From positions 1 to 20,961 of the forward strand of contig QZLH01000628.1 of the NCBI GenBank assembly GCA_003833135.1: DNA of 20,961 nucleotides, written 5' to 3'. The position numbers and the translations under genes are program-made. Below are positions 9,672 through 19,988 of this stretch, piece after piece. How positions within the stretch are numbered: position 1 is the first letter of the stretch; the number at the start of each line of letters is the position of its first letter. Origin of the DNA: Oehlia diaphana (lineage: Eukaryota; Glomeromycota; Glomeromycetes; Glomerales; Glomeraceae). The notes under the pieces were generated by a model. That model ran no database searches. It saw only the letters and a program-made list of their open reading frames with translations, and had not been told where the DNA came from.

Positions 9672-10087
9672 GAAGTGCTACAGAAGAGTCCAGGTTTCTG
9701 GAGTACAGTTATACGAAATGCTATGAATACATAACAAAAAGCTTATTGTGGCGATTGCTATACGCTATAACATATTTATATCTATTATCGTGTTTTATTA
9801 AAATTTGAACCGCTTTAAATTCGTTCTCTGAATTTTGAGCTAAATTTTTGCTTTTTCTTAACGTGTATCAATGTCATCCATGAATACTAACTTTTATACA
9901 ATTGCTCACATAATATTTTAAGTCAAACTTATTAATAATAAAAGCATGTTTGATTGTATACGTGCTATTGAGTGTAATACAACGTACTATTGACTATTGA
10001 GTGTAGTAAGGTGTACACTTTTTTAGCAACTTGCCCCAATATCCACTCATTTTGTCTCACAACTATTCGTCTCACCACTTTATTGCT
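9672..10087. other. About 416-bp insert present only upstream of IDO copy 2
   Basis: In unit 1 AATAATCATTCAATA is followed almost at once by ACATAAATAAC; in unit 2 the same flanks are about 416 bp apart. The insert holds two CTATTGAGTGTA words around 9966-10005, two GTCTCAC words near 10050-10075, and a small inverted pair, TTTTTAGCAA near 10020 and TTGCTAAAA near 10083. Its outer ends do not form terminal inverted repeats and no ORF is present. It may be a decayed transposon or filler DNA. It separates the conserved upstream block from the copy 2 start region. Confidence 0.6.
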
Positions 10088-10215
10088 AAAAGATTCATAA
10101 ATAACCAAAAAAATTTAGATGAAGAGAAAAATATTATAATACAAAAATATTAAATTAAAAAAAAAAAAATAAATAAATAAAAGAACTGTATTATTATTTC
10201 GTATTATTTCGTATT

Positions 10216-12823
10216 GTGTTTTTGTCAATTAAAGAAATCATTAAAAACAATTTACAAAATCTTTATAGATTTAATCGTGTTCATTCAGTCCTCTTTAGAA
10301 AAAATTCCTCTTTAGTTGATGACTTTTCTTCTTCTCAATCAAACTTTAATGTTCATTCTCATAATTTCAATATATTAAAAGATCCTATGGAACATGATAC
10401 TACTCTTCCATCATTTATAATCGGATATAAAAATGGATTTTTACCAAGACAGGTAGTAAATGATATTATTCTAATGTCATAAAAGATCATCTTAAAAAAA
10501 TTATTTTGTAAATTGTTAGGATCCACTTGCAAAATTACCAGATCGATTCTATGCTCTTAAACATTTATTACAAAATATGCCAATTCATTTACCAAATGGT
10601 AGAGAAGGTTTATTAACAAATGGTCAATTAGGTGACACCGTAAAAAAAGATTTACCGCAATTTGATGTTTCAGAAATTACCGATCAAAGGTTACTTTCCT
10701 GGTAGGTAATAATATAATGACTGCGGTATATATTGTATATATTGTATATTAATAAGTGTGATACATACTGTACTGCATAGCATTGTTTAGAGACTATACA
10801 TTTTTGGCATCATCATATCTACTTGAACCATGCGATATCATGTATAGGGAAAAGAAAGATTATGGTCTCGGACGCGAAATTTTACCAAAAAATATTGCTA
10901 TTCCTTTAAATATTGTCGCAAATAAAATGAACGCTTTCCCATTTATGGAATACGCTCGCTCTCACAAGTGCATGTCTCCGCAGCTTTTTTTACATTGCGT
11001 AATAGCCTCTGTTATACGAGTATATAACCTTTTTTTTTTAGTTTGTATAATTATCAACGGATTGATCCTACGAAACCTATCGTTTATTCGAATTTAAAAT
11101 TGGTTCGTGCGTTTGCTGGAACAGCTCCGGAACGTGGATTTATATTAGTTCATGTTTCCATGGTGGCACATTCAGGAAGTTTAATTAAATGTAAAATGGA
11201 AACGCTTGAGGCAACACAAGAAAAAGTAAATAAAACATGTAAATTAACATTTTTTGTAAAAATTCGTAAATCTAACAATAATTTATATAACCTTTTCCCC
11301 TACTAAAATGTTAAAAAAAGGATCGAGCTAAATTTAATAATGCATTGAAAATTTAATTGATACTATGAATTCAATTAATCAAGAAATGGAAACCATGTGG
11401 GAACGTTCTAATTCTGAAGATTACTTAAAATTTCGTACATTCATTATGGGTTCCGAACGGTATGTAGTAGTAATACACTAGCTGACATCTATTTTTTTTT
11501 AACCCTTGATGAAACAAGATTTGATATCCTTAATCATGTTATTTATTTATCTGCTAGGTGTTACTTATGAAGGTGTAAGCAAAAAGCCATTATTTTATAG
11601 AGGTATTTATAACTTGCATACAATTTGACCTCGATATATTGATATTTGATAATATATCGAAAACTCGATATAGCGATAAAGTTCACTATATGAGAGATAT
11701 GACGATATTTTTCATGTGGCGTAGTTTAACTGCATAATTGTGGTTTTTTTTTATGCGTTCTATTACTTCTTATTTTTCGAAGATTTTCATATCCTAACAT
11801 ATACTGTACATCGTTATGTAGTTTAACCATATTATTATAATTTTTTTATGCGTTCCAAAACTGTTATATTTTTATATGGATTCTAACATATCGCTATATC
11901 GTAGTTTAACCGTATAATTGTTTTTTTTTTATGCGTTCTAATATTGTTCTGATTAATCCAAAATAATTTAATAATTTTTTTTAGGGGAATCTGGAGCAAC
12001 TGATTCAATGATTCCTTGTATGGGATAATCTACTACAAATAACTTCAAAATTACCAAATAATCCTTTAACGGAAGTATTAAAAGATTTTAGAAAATATCG
12101 TCCTGCAAATCATAAAGAATTCTTAGATTTCGTACAAAGAAGAGCTGAAGAAGTTAATGTTAGAGGTTTTGCCATTCAAGTATGTAATGTGGATCTGTAG
12201 AACTCCTGTAATGATATGACGTATTTTGTTGTAATTTTAAATAACAATGATTTTTTTTTTGATGCAAATAGTACCGCTGAGTCCTAATTTACATAATAAC
12301 TTAAAATTTAAATCCACTTAAATCCCAGCTTAAATCCCGTCTAAATCTGTTTAAATCTGTCTAATCTGTATAAATCTACTTACATTAATTTAGCATTATA
12401 TCTGGCAATTATGGATCAAATTCGAGCATTTCGTCATACTTTACGAAAGAATACGTCATTAAAAATTCGAAACATCCGGTAGCAACAGGGTAATTATACA
12501 ACACATATCAATAATATATATACTTATCAATAATATATATATTATAATTTATCAATAATTCAATAATATATATGTACCAATTATATTAACTTTTTAATGT
12601 GGTTCACCTATAGTAACTTGGTTTCCGAATCAACTTGGTACTATATTGGATCAAATGAATAAAATAGGTCAAACTATTGATTTATAATAAATTAACACCA
12701 GAAAATAAAATTATTACAGATGAAATCATTAATAAAGTAAATGCCCAAGAGAGAGTTTTAAAACGTGAGGTCAAATTTTTGAAACAACAATTTGGTTCTA
12801 GTCAAGATAGAGTTGTTATTTAA
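10216..12823 (+). pseudogene. Indoleamine 2,3-dioxygenase copy 2, disabled
   Basis: Counterparts of all ten exons are present: 10216-10452, 10520-10701, 10781 to about 10968, 11042-11225, 11321-11459, 11558-11602, 11985-12179, 12261-12276, 12394-12489, 12600-12823. Lesions against copy 1: the start ATG is GTG; an extra T at the end of exon 2 shifts the frame into a stop; a lost base in exon 5 gives TAA at 11354; 20 nt are missing at 11454/11455; an extra G near 12023 gives TAA; microexon 8 has neither an AG before it nor a GT after it (CT at 12277); 10 nt are missing near 12437, removing the codon of the heme-ligand histidine; exon 10 lacks an acceptor AG; an extra T at 12681-12683 gives TAA. 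Exon 2 also carries one in-frame extra Lys codon. No functional dioxygenase can be made. Whether it is still transcribed cannot be seen. Confidence 0.93.
11721..11941. repeat. Three-fold repeat inside intron 6 of IDO copy 2
   Basis: GTAGTTTAAC starts at 11721, 11818 and 11901, each followed by an AT tract, a T run and TATGCGTTC. Copy 1 intron 6 (8073-8143) has only one related T-run plus TATGCATTC unit, so the intron grew from 71 to 382 nt mainly by local multiplication and added DNA rich in CGATAT words (11630-11690). Confidence 0.65.
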
Positions 12824-13030
12824 TATTTCTCCTTAGTAATTTAAAAATAGTAGTAGTATTTTAACGTTGTTAAATTAATAAAATTTAGATATATTTAAAT
12901 TTTCGTAATTGATTTGATATTCCTATTCAACGTATAACATCTTATCTCCATTTAGAGATAATATTTTTACATATGCAAGTTAGTTGAAATTGGAGCAGAT
13001 AAAACTTAATTAATAATTTTCTCATAGTAA
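12821..13030 (+). repeat. 3' flank repeat, copy A (partner at 14118-14356)
   Basis: Shared ordered words with 14118-14356: ATAGTA, TTTTAACGT, TTAAATTTTC, AACGTATAA versus AACGTAATTATATAAC, CTTATCTCCATTTA, ACATATGCAAGTTAG, TGAAATT, and ATAGTAA at the end. This is the DNA downstream of the IDO stop, duplicated again with copy 3. The intact copy 1 lacks this flank. Confidence 0.75.
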
Positions 13031-13149
13031 TATAATTACACTTATATTATTAATTTAGCATTGATATGGATCAATTCGTCATAAACATTGGAACTTTACG
13101 AAAAGAATGAATACATCATTAAAAATTCGAAATATCCGGTAGCAACAAG

Positions 13150-13303
13150 GTAATTTATACAATACATATCAATAATATAATTTATCAATAATAAATTATC
13201 AATAATAAATACTTATCAATAATAAAATACTTATCAATAATATATACTTATCAATAATATATACTTATCAATAATATATACTTAATAGTATATACATATC
13301 AAT
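13150..13303. repeat. AT-rich minisatellite in intron 9 remnant
   Basis: Degenerate tandem copies of a roughly 17-bp unit, ACTTATCAATAATATAT, most regular at about 13208-13280. Related TATCAATAATAT words occur in intron 9 of copies 1 and 2, so it grew out of intron sequence. Confidence 0.8.
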
Positions 13304-13747
13304 GGTTACGGTACATTTCGCCGAAGTCTATTTCGCCGAGGCCATTTCTTGTCGAATCGTTTATTTTGTCGAAGGACATATCGCTGAAAATATTCCTTAA
13401 TCAATACAAAGAAAATAAAAATGTTTCGGAAAATTGATTAGTACGAAATTGTTAAATATAATTAATTTTCCTTTACTGTAATTAAAATAAAATAAACAAA
13501 CGCAACTTGTAATGTATAAATAATTCGTTTGTTTTATAAAAAAGAAAAGGAAAACTGAAAAAATTTCATATCTTCGGCGAAATGTCCTTCGGTAAATGGC
13601 CATTCGGTCAATGACTATTCGGGGAAATGGCTATTCGGGAAATGAAATTTTAGTGAAATGGCACTTCGGTGAAAACATCCCCTCGGCTAAATTGCTTCGG
13701 CGAAGTAGGTTTTGGTGAAATGGACTTTGATGAAAAGTCCGGATACC
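13304..13747. mobile_element. Foldback-type element built of TTCGCCGAA motifs, 9-bp target duplication
   Basis: Bounded by CATATCAAT on both sides (13295-13303 and 13748-13756), a likely 9-bp target duplication, though the host minisatellite is rich in similar words. The left end GGTTACGGTAC resembles the reverse complement of the right end, GGTATCCGGAC. The left arm (to about 13390) carries CATTTCGCCGAAG, TTTCGCCGAGG and TTGTCGAAGG motifs; the right arm (about 13570-13747) carries inverse forms such as CTTCGGCGAAATG, CATTCGG and CTTCGGTGAAA. The arms thus form a long imperfect hairpin around an AT-rich 180-bp centre without a convincing ORF. Non-autonomous; superfamily unknown. Confidence 0.65.
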
Positions 13748-14117
13748 CATATCAATAATATTAACTTTATTTTTCATTTTTATTAACTTTTCATTAACTT
13801 TTTTTATAATGGTTCAAATCAACTTAGTATTATATTGGATCAAATAAGTCAACTGATTGGTTATAATAAATTAACATCAGAAAATAAAATTAATGAAATT
13901 ATTAATAAAGTTAATGCCCAAGAGAAAGTTTTAAAATGTGAGGTCAAAATAATGAAACAATTTTTGATCCTAGTCAAGATAGATGAGAGTTGTTATTTAA
14001 TGTTTCACCGGTTACCAAATCAACTTAGTATTAATATGAATAAACGATCGATTGATTATCAAATCATTTATAAAGTTTAATGCCCAAGAGAAAAGTGAGA
14101 ATAGAGTAATTATTATT

Positions 14118-14356
14118 TAATGTTTCCCCCCTTAATTTTTTTTTTTTAAAAAAAAAATAGTAACACTATTTTTTAACGTATTAAATTATTTTTCAAGATT
14201 AATTTCATTTAAATTTTCTAAATTGGTTTATGAATTCCAAACGTAATTATATAACGCCTTATCTCCATTTAAAGAGATTACATATGCAAGTTAGCTGAAA
14301 TTAGAGTAAAATTCATTTTAAATTAATTAATAATTCATAATTTTCCCATAGTAACC
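14118..14356 (+). repeat. 3' flank repeat, copy B (partner at 12821-13030)
   Basis: Downstream flank of IDO copy 3, matching copy A in order through TTTTAACGT, CTTATCTCCATTTA and ACATATGCAAGTTAG, and ending near CATAGTAA. It marks the right limit of the tandem array. Confidence 0.75.
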
Positions 14357-15200
14357 GACTTTGAAAAAAAGGTATAAAGAAAAGGAAATATCATTCAGGT
14401 CAGAGTAATATGCGGACTTAATCTTGATAAAAAAATTTGTCACGCCCTCAAGTAAAAAAAACTATTTGTCACACAATTATATACTAACGCTATGACATTT
14501 TTAAAAATCGTTACACCAACCATTTCATGTATTACAAAGATGACGAAATCTACAATAATCAATATAAATAAATAACCCGGGTGGCGTACATTATATTTTA
14601 ACCTTATTTAGACGCAGCAACATCAGAGAGAGAAAGAATCATCTAATTGCTATATAATAATAAAAAAAAAAAAAAAAATATTAAAATAATATTAGAATAA
14701 TAGCATTTTAAACAATCATAAATATATATATATATTTTTTATTACTCGGTAATTACATTTCTTAATATATATTCCATTTTAGAAATCTTTTAGGCGTCCA
14801 TTTTCATACGCCAATTTTTTTTGTATTCCCGTTAACAATTTGACGCCAGAATTGATATTTAATTTTTCAAATAATTGTAAGAAAAAAGAAAGTCAAATTA
14901 CGTAATAATAGTTTGCACGTCCCGATTGTCAGATAGTAAGACTTATTTCATTGTTAAAATACCGTAAATCATTTATATAATAGTTATTAAGAAAGTAGGA
15001 TTAGATGATTTTAATATGCTCACCAAAAATTGTATGCTCATAAAGAAAATGTAGTGCATTTAACGAGCATGATAAATGCAATAAAATGCGATAAAAAATG
15101 AATGAAAATATTCTTTCATCAAATTTACCAGATGATCCTTTTGACATATGTATATGTTCGTAAAAGTGCCACAATTTCCTGATATGAACAAATAATCAAA

Positions 15201-15234
15201 TAATCACACTGTTGTGATTACGGAAGTAACTTCC
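15201..15234. promoter_or_regulatory. Two adjacent perfect palindromes
   Basis: TAATCACA at 15201-15208 pairs with TGTGATTA at 15213-15220 around a CTGT loop. One base later GGAAGT (15222) pairs with ACTTCC around a single A. Side-by-side perfect dyads in an AT-rich background suggest a protein-binding site or a small hairpin; no linked gene is evident. Confidence 0.35.
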
Positions 15235-16756
15235 TATAAAGTAAAATGTTTGTTATGGGGTAAATATAGTACACCACAAAAATCCCACCAATTCCAACTA
15301 GTACTCTGGTGATTACTCCTTAATTCATTCATTTAAGGGGGGGAAGGAAACTTACTTATCTCGCGGAACATTCCGTTTTTTATTCGACAAATATATATTT
15401 TTTTTATCTTTAAATTATCTAGTTTTAAATTACTTTATAAAGTATTATTTATTTTTTTTTTTTTAATGTCAATACGTCATATCAATGAATTATACAGTAT
15501 ATATAATTAATTGTGATACATTCATAATTTTTTTTTTTTTGAATTCAAAAAGATGTGCCCAATCAAATGGCGTAAGTTGTACTGATCAATGCACAGTTTT
15601 TATACTTTGCACTATAATCAATATAATTTTTAATTTTAATTTTAATTTTATAATCTATTTCGTTACAAATTTCTTTTGAAGAAAAAAAAATAACTGATAA
15701 GGTAACTTAACAAGAAATTAATAAAAAAAAATTGTTTTTTTTTTTTAAAGTTTTTTTATTTTTAATTTTTTTTTTGTTTATTTAAGTAAATATAGTCTGT
15801 GCACTTTATATATTATAAAGATAAATATTATTCTTTTTTTAAATATTTTGTCAATATTTTTATGGAATAAATTGAAATAAAATAAATTTACGAAAAAAAA
15901 TATATATAATATAATTGTATTATATATATTTACTTTGTACGATGTAATATTTTTGATATCATTATAGAATATATTAATATGACTTTTTTTGTATATAAAG
16001 TTGAGAAACAATCACACTTTTTTTGTGTAATAAATAAATAAATAAATAAATATCTTTTTGACTTCAATCTCCGTTTATAAAAAAACTTAAATAAAAATGA
16101 TAGAGATACGCAAACATATTTATAAATACGTAATTTAATGTATACAAACATATATCAGATATGTAATTAATTAATTCTTATACTCCTTACCTTACTATAT
16201 ATATAAAATTAATATTTCTTTTTCATAATATTATTTTATTTTTCTCGTACTTTATTTTTGGCTTCATTTTAGATTTTCGGAAGAAACATTAAAAATTTAA
16301 GGTATTAATCATCTTCTACAAGAGGTATATTTTCCCCATGTTGGATGTTAATCAAAAATTCACATGTATGTTAAGATCTTAATATAAACAAAAAACTAAG
16401 CCACCAAAACTTTTTTTAAAAGATTAGCCCAATTAGTTTAAGTGAATTGATAAAACATTTTTCACATAATTTTCATAATATTTTACATAATTTTTTTTAC
16501 AATTCATTTTAATTTTTCGTGGAGAATGTCAAAAATTAATGTACATACCTTCCTAATATCGTAATATATCATAATATGTAGAACATTGATAATGCTTCCC
16601 ATCAAAACTGTCAAAATAAATTCGCTTCTAATGGTTTCTTTGTGAAAAAAAAAAAAAAAATAATAATAATTATGATATTGTTTCATTCATGTACGTTTTG
16701 ATGGTTTGCATATCAGTGAAAAAAGATGTAAAGCGAAAAAAAAAATCAATTTTTTC

Positions 16757-16761
<5 letters not shown>

Positions 16762-16796
<35 letters not shown>
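16762..16796. repeat. Poly(A) run, 35 nt
   Basis: Uninterrupted A run in a segment with several other A and T runs (16642-16660, 16733-16745, 16875-16890). No associated retroelement coding sequence was seen. Confidence 0.85.
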
Positions 16797-16798
<2 letters not shown>

Positions 16799-17524
16799 TT
16801 ACAAGGAATTTGAAAACATCCATTGTTTTAAAAAAAAATTGTTGTCGTGTTTAATTTGAATTAAATTATTTGTAGAAAAAAAAAAAAAATATTTATTTAT
16901 TTTTTATTTTATTTTATTTTATTTTTTTTTTAAAACAATGAGGTATTTTTTTTTTGTTTCAAACATTTCATACATATCATACATAAAATACAACAAACCC
17001 GTTTTATTTAAGATAAGAATATATTTCACATGTACTTTTCCACCAAAAATGGAGTAAGGTTTTAAAAAAGGGTTTTTTGTCGGGATTATCCTTGTCAATT
17101 AAAGATTGTTGGGCGTTTATACAGCATAAAAAATTATAGAAATTTATTTATACTTTTAAAGTATTTCCTATCATTTGCATAATAATAAAGAAGAAGAAAA
17201 TAAAACAGGAATAATGGAGAAATTCGGAATAAAGAGCACCGACGCCAAAAATGTGAACTGTGCGTAAAGTTTATGTGGTAATTTTCCCAAGATACCGTTT
17301 TTTCAATGTTTTGGATTACGACATCAAAAAAAGTTTGTTTAACGTTAACAAAAAAAAAAAAAAAAGTTATGAAATTTTTATGATATAAAGTTTGTAATTA
17401 TCTTGATATATTTTTTATTGATAAGCGTAATGTTTTTGTAAAAAAAAATTTAATTAAACTATTTTCGCTGTCAATAACTGCACAATTGCACTACTGCATA
17501 ACTGCAATCAAACAAATCAAGGTA

Positions 17525-19146
17525 CATTTATTACGCGTAAATCAAAGATGACCCAATCATTTCTTTTGTTATATTTTGTCATTTTCTTTCCCCATATAAA
17601 CTCTTAACAACTTTGGAAGTTTTTACTCCGCACATGACGTCTCAGTTTATGCATCTTTTGTGTGGAGAATCACTTAAAAGAACAATGTTTCCTATTGTCG
17701 TTAATTTGAAGGGGAAGAGAGAGAAGAGGGGAGGGTGATTGGGATAATATAATGAAATTTTGAGATATGATTGTCTTGACATTTTGACATTTCACACAGT
17801 AAACGCATGGGGTCGCTCAACATAGTATTATAGTATGTAGTATATATATGTAGTATAGTAGTATATATTATATTAATTACAATATATTTATATATTTTAT
17901 ATTATATACATATATATTATATATATATATATTGTATTTTTTATATTATCAATTTGACAAGTATTTTGACAGATATTTATTTTATAACTTTCCCAAATTA
18001 GTTTGATATCTTGGTTTTTTAATGTACAACAATTTTAATGTTGTGTGTGTGCAATTTTTGTTTCAAGTTTTTTTCCAAAGACAATTTTATTTGAATAATT
18101 AAATTTAGTACTGAAATGAGACCAAATTAATACTTTGACTGAAAATCTAAATTAAACACAAGATCATGCTGATATGAAAAAATTTTCGTGAAACAGTTAT
18201 TTTTTTTTTTTACAATATATAAACGAGATGCTTTTTCGTTATCTCGCCTCTTTTCTTTAGGCTTCTACTCGAACCTCATAAAACAGGGATATTCCATTAC
18301 CTCACCTTTTTTCTTCCATAATGATTCGTTTAAATTAAACGTGTGTGGTTTCTGAGTCATTGCGAAAACTCTCCTCTTTTTTTTTTTTTTACTTCGTTTT
18401 TTCCTCTTATTATAAACTTTTATTATTTTTTTTAAATTTCAATTTTTTTTTATTTCTTCTTTTTTTTCCGTGAATTCAGAGAAAAAATTTTGAAAAAAAT
18501 TAAAAGGAAAAAAAAAAAAAAACTGTACAGAGTATACACACACAAGAATTTCTACCCTTTTTTTTTTTAAAAAAAAACAATACAGATTCGCCTCCATATA
18601 TATATTTTTTTTCTTTTATGACTTTTAACGTTTCTTACCTTTTATCTCAAAAAAATCCGGCACTATATAAAACGACTTTTCGATTACCGATTTTGAAACG
18701 TTTTCGTCTTGACTCAGAAACAGCACACGTACCTCCTTTCCCTTATACACCTTATACTCTCTATTTTAACGTTTATTTTATCGTTTATAAATTTTTTACG
18801 AATTAAATCAATCTTTCAAAATTTCGTTGAAATGATTTGATTTTAAATATAAAATTCGATAGGACAATTTTTTTTTTTAAACATTATTTCGTTTTACCGA
18901 TTTTTATTTCAAAAACATCTTTTTTTATCATATTGTTATGAAATGATGTCACGTGCGAATAAGTTTTTAAAACGGAGCTCAAATTTTGAAGGAGATTGTG
19001 TTGGTGTCGGCAATATTTAAGGATTATTTTTTTTTTATTATTTTCCTTTACATCTTAAATTCACTTGAATATCCGGCGAGGAAGGCCAGCATTTTTTTTC
19101 AACAAATATTTTTTCGCCGATTTGAAACCTGTTCGAGAATCACGTG
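17525..19146 (+). promoter_or_regulatory. Possible long promoter region of a gene beyond the right edge
   Basis: Promoter-like words cluster here: palindrome TTACGCGTAA at 17531-17540 (ACGCGT core), CCAAT at 17553, GACGTC at 17636-17641 within TGACGTCT, pyrimidine-rich tracts at 18250-18480, a strong TATA box TATATAAAA at 18664-18672, and CACGTG at 18950-18955 and 19141-19146. In other fungi such cores bind MBF, ATF/CREB and bHLH factors respectively. The CT-rich DNA around the TATA box suits a plus-strand start near 18700-18760, followed by a long leader. No coding exon follows inside the window, so this is inference. Confidence 0.35.
17824..17935. repeat. TA-rich simple repeat
   Basis: Alternating TA with interspersed GTA and TTA, including GTAGTATA words at 17836-17866 and near-pure TA at 17909-17932. 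Likely to melt easily; could be part of an upstream regulatory region. Confidence 0.8.
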
Positions 19147-19450
19147 TACATTTAAATTCCGATTTTTACGTTTCCCTGTTCTCGGTAATTATTATTTATA
19201 CTTTTGACTTGCATTTTTTACATCTGAAATAACATGCAACTTACATTCTCATGCATACTATTATTATTATTTTAGATCTCTAATGAATGTATCATGTATC
19301 TCAATTATCATGTTCATTCTTAAACATCTCTTTATTTAATGACTTCGCTCCTAATTTTTTGATTGTCACCTGTTCTCGTGATAATCGACGGTCTTGCCCT
19401 AATCAATCATAAGGTAAATAATAATCATCTTTAATCATTGTTTGTAATTG

Positions 19451-19477
19451 TTGTATATGTTGTATATGTTGTATATG
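19451..19477. repeat. Three perfect tandem copies of TTGTATATG
   Basis: A 9-bp unit repeated three times without mismatch. It lies in the possible leader intron. Confidence 0.9.
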
Positions 19478-19988
19478 CAAAAATTTTTATTAAATCATCC
19501 ATTTTTTTTTATTTTAGACCTCTCAATTAAAAATATTAGTCCTATATTATAAAAAATTGTGTTAGAGTTTTTTCAAAAACAAAAAAAAAAAAATTCTTTT
19601 TTTTTTTTTTAACTCTACACCGTTGAATACAACAAAACTATTATAGATTTATTTTTTTTTCTTTTATTTCTTTTTACTCTTTTTTTTTCTATTTTTATCT
19701 TCTTTTTTTCTTATTTTTTTTTTTCTTCTTTTGTACTATTTGTAAATAGATTTCTTTTTATTTAATATTCTTCTTTTCTTTTTTTTCTCATACATTATCC
19801 TCTCTTACTCCTTTTCTGTATTTTTACCATTTTTTTCTCTTTTTCCAACCTTTTTTATATCAACAATAATATAAAAAAAAATTACAAAAAACAAAAAAAA
19901 CCTAAAAAAAAAACTGAATCAAATTTTTTTCAAGTGATTAATTTTTCAAATGTTTAATTTGCCGTTACTTTGCCAGTATTTGCCCATA

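Larger units (their letters stand above)
9050..12823 (+). repeat. Tandem duplication unit 2 (upstream DNA plus IDO copy 2)
   Basis: Starts at the same AATGCCGTGGGAA as unit 1. It is longer than unit 1 because of three gains: the MITE at 9348-9542, the insert at 9672-10087 and the enlarged intron 6 at 11603-11984. The rest aligns throughout with many substitutions and small indels, so the duplication is not very recent. Confidence 0.85.
13059..14120 (+). pseudogene. Indoleamine 2,3-dioxygenase copy 3, truncated 3' fragment
   Basis: Only the end of the gene is left. Exon 9 (13059-13149) follows a good acceptor but has internal deletions; it still holds CATTGG, the heme-ligand His codon lost in copy 2. 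A 660-bp interval with a minisatellite and a foldback element replaces the short intron 9. A partial exon 10 (13810-14000) has lost about 22 nt near its start and carries other small indels. A second, shorter exon 10 piece (14011-14120) repeats GTTACCAAATCAACTTAGTA, GATTGATTAT, TTTAATGCCCAAGAGAAA and the TTATTTAA ending. Exons 1-8 are absent. An open stretch of 81 codons at 13835-14080 runs through both pieces by chance and lacks the catalytic core. Confidence 0.88.
14357..17499. other. AT-rich region with no supported gene
   Basis: Open stretches here are short, start at non-ATG codons or run through T/A homopolymers. Two minus-strand stretches (14779-14892 and 14999-15147) look slightly protein-like but cannot be joined by valid splice sites; see findings. 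Long T runs at about 15520-15780 and A runs at 16642-16660 and 16762-16796 break the region up. Confidence 0.5.

Noticed and set aside
13150..13303. Regularly spaced repeats as a CRISPR-like array
   Set aside because: Adjacent tandem copies without unique spacers in a eukaryotic intron remnant; an AT minisatellite.
13397..13603. Minus-strand frame inside the foldback element as a transposase
   Set aside because: Only 68 codons, very rich in Phe and Tyr from AT-rich DNA, with no transposase motif.
13801..13825. GGTTCAAATC resembling a tRNA B box
   Set aside because: It is part of the damaged exon 10 of IDO copy 3 and has no A box or cloverleaf around it.
13835..14080. 81-codon open frame in copy 3 as a possible new small gene
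   Set aside because: It reads through two damaged exon 10 pieces of IDO and lacks a promoter or any complete domain; better explained as a pseudogene.
16308..16373. Minus-strand peptide tail INIQHGENIPLVEDD before a stop
   Set aside because: Only 22 codons between stops with no acceptor AG; too short to separate from chance.
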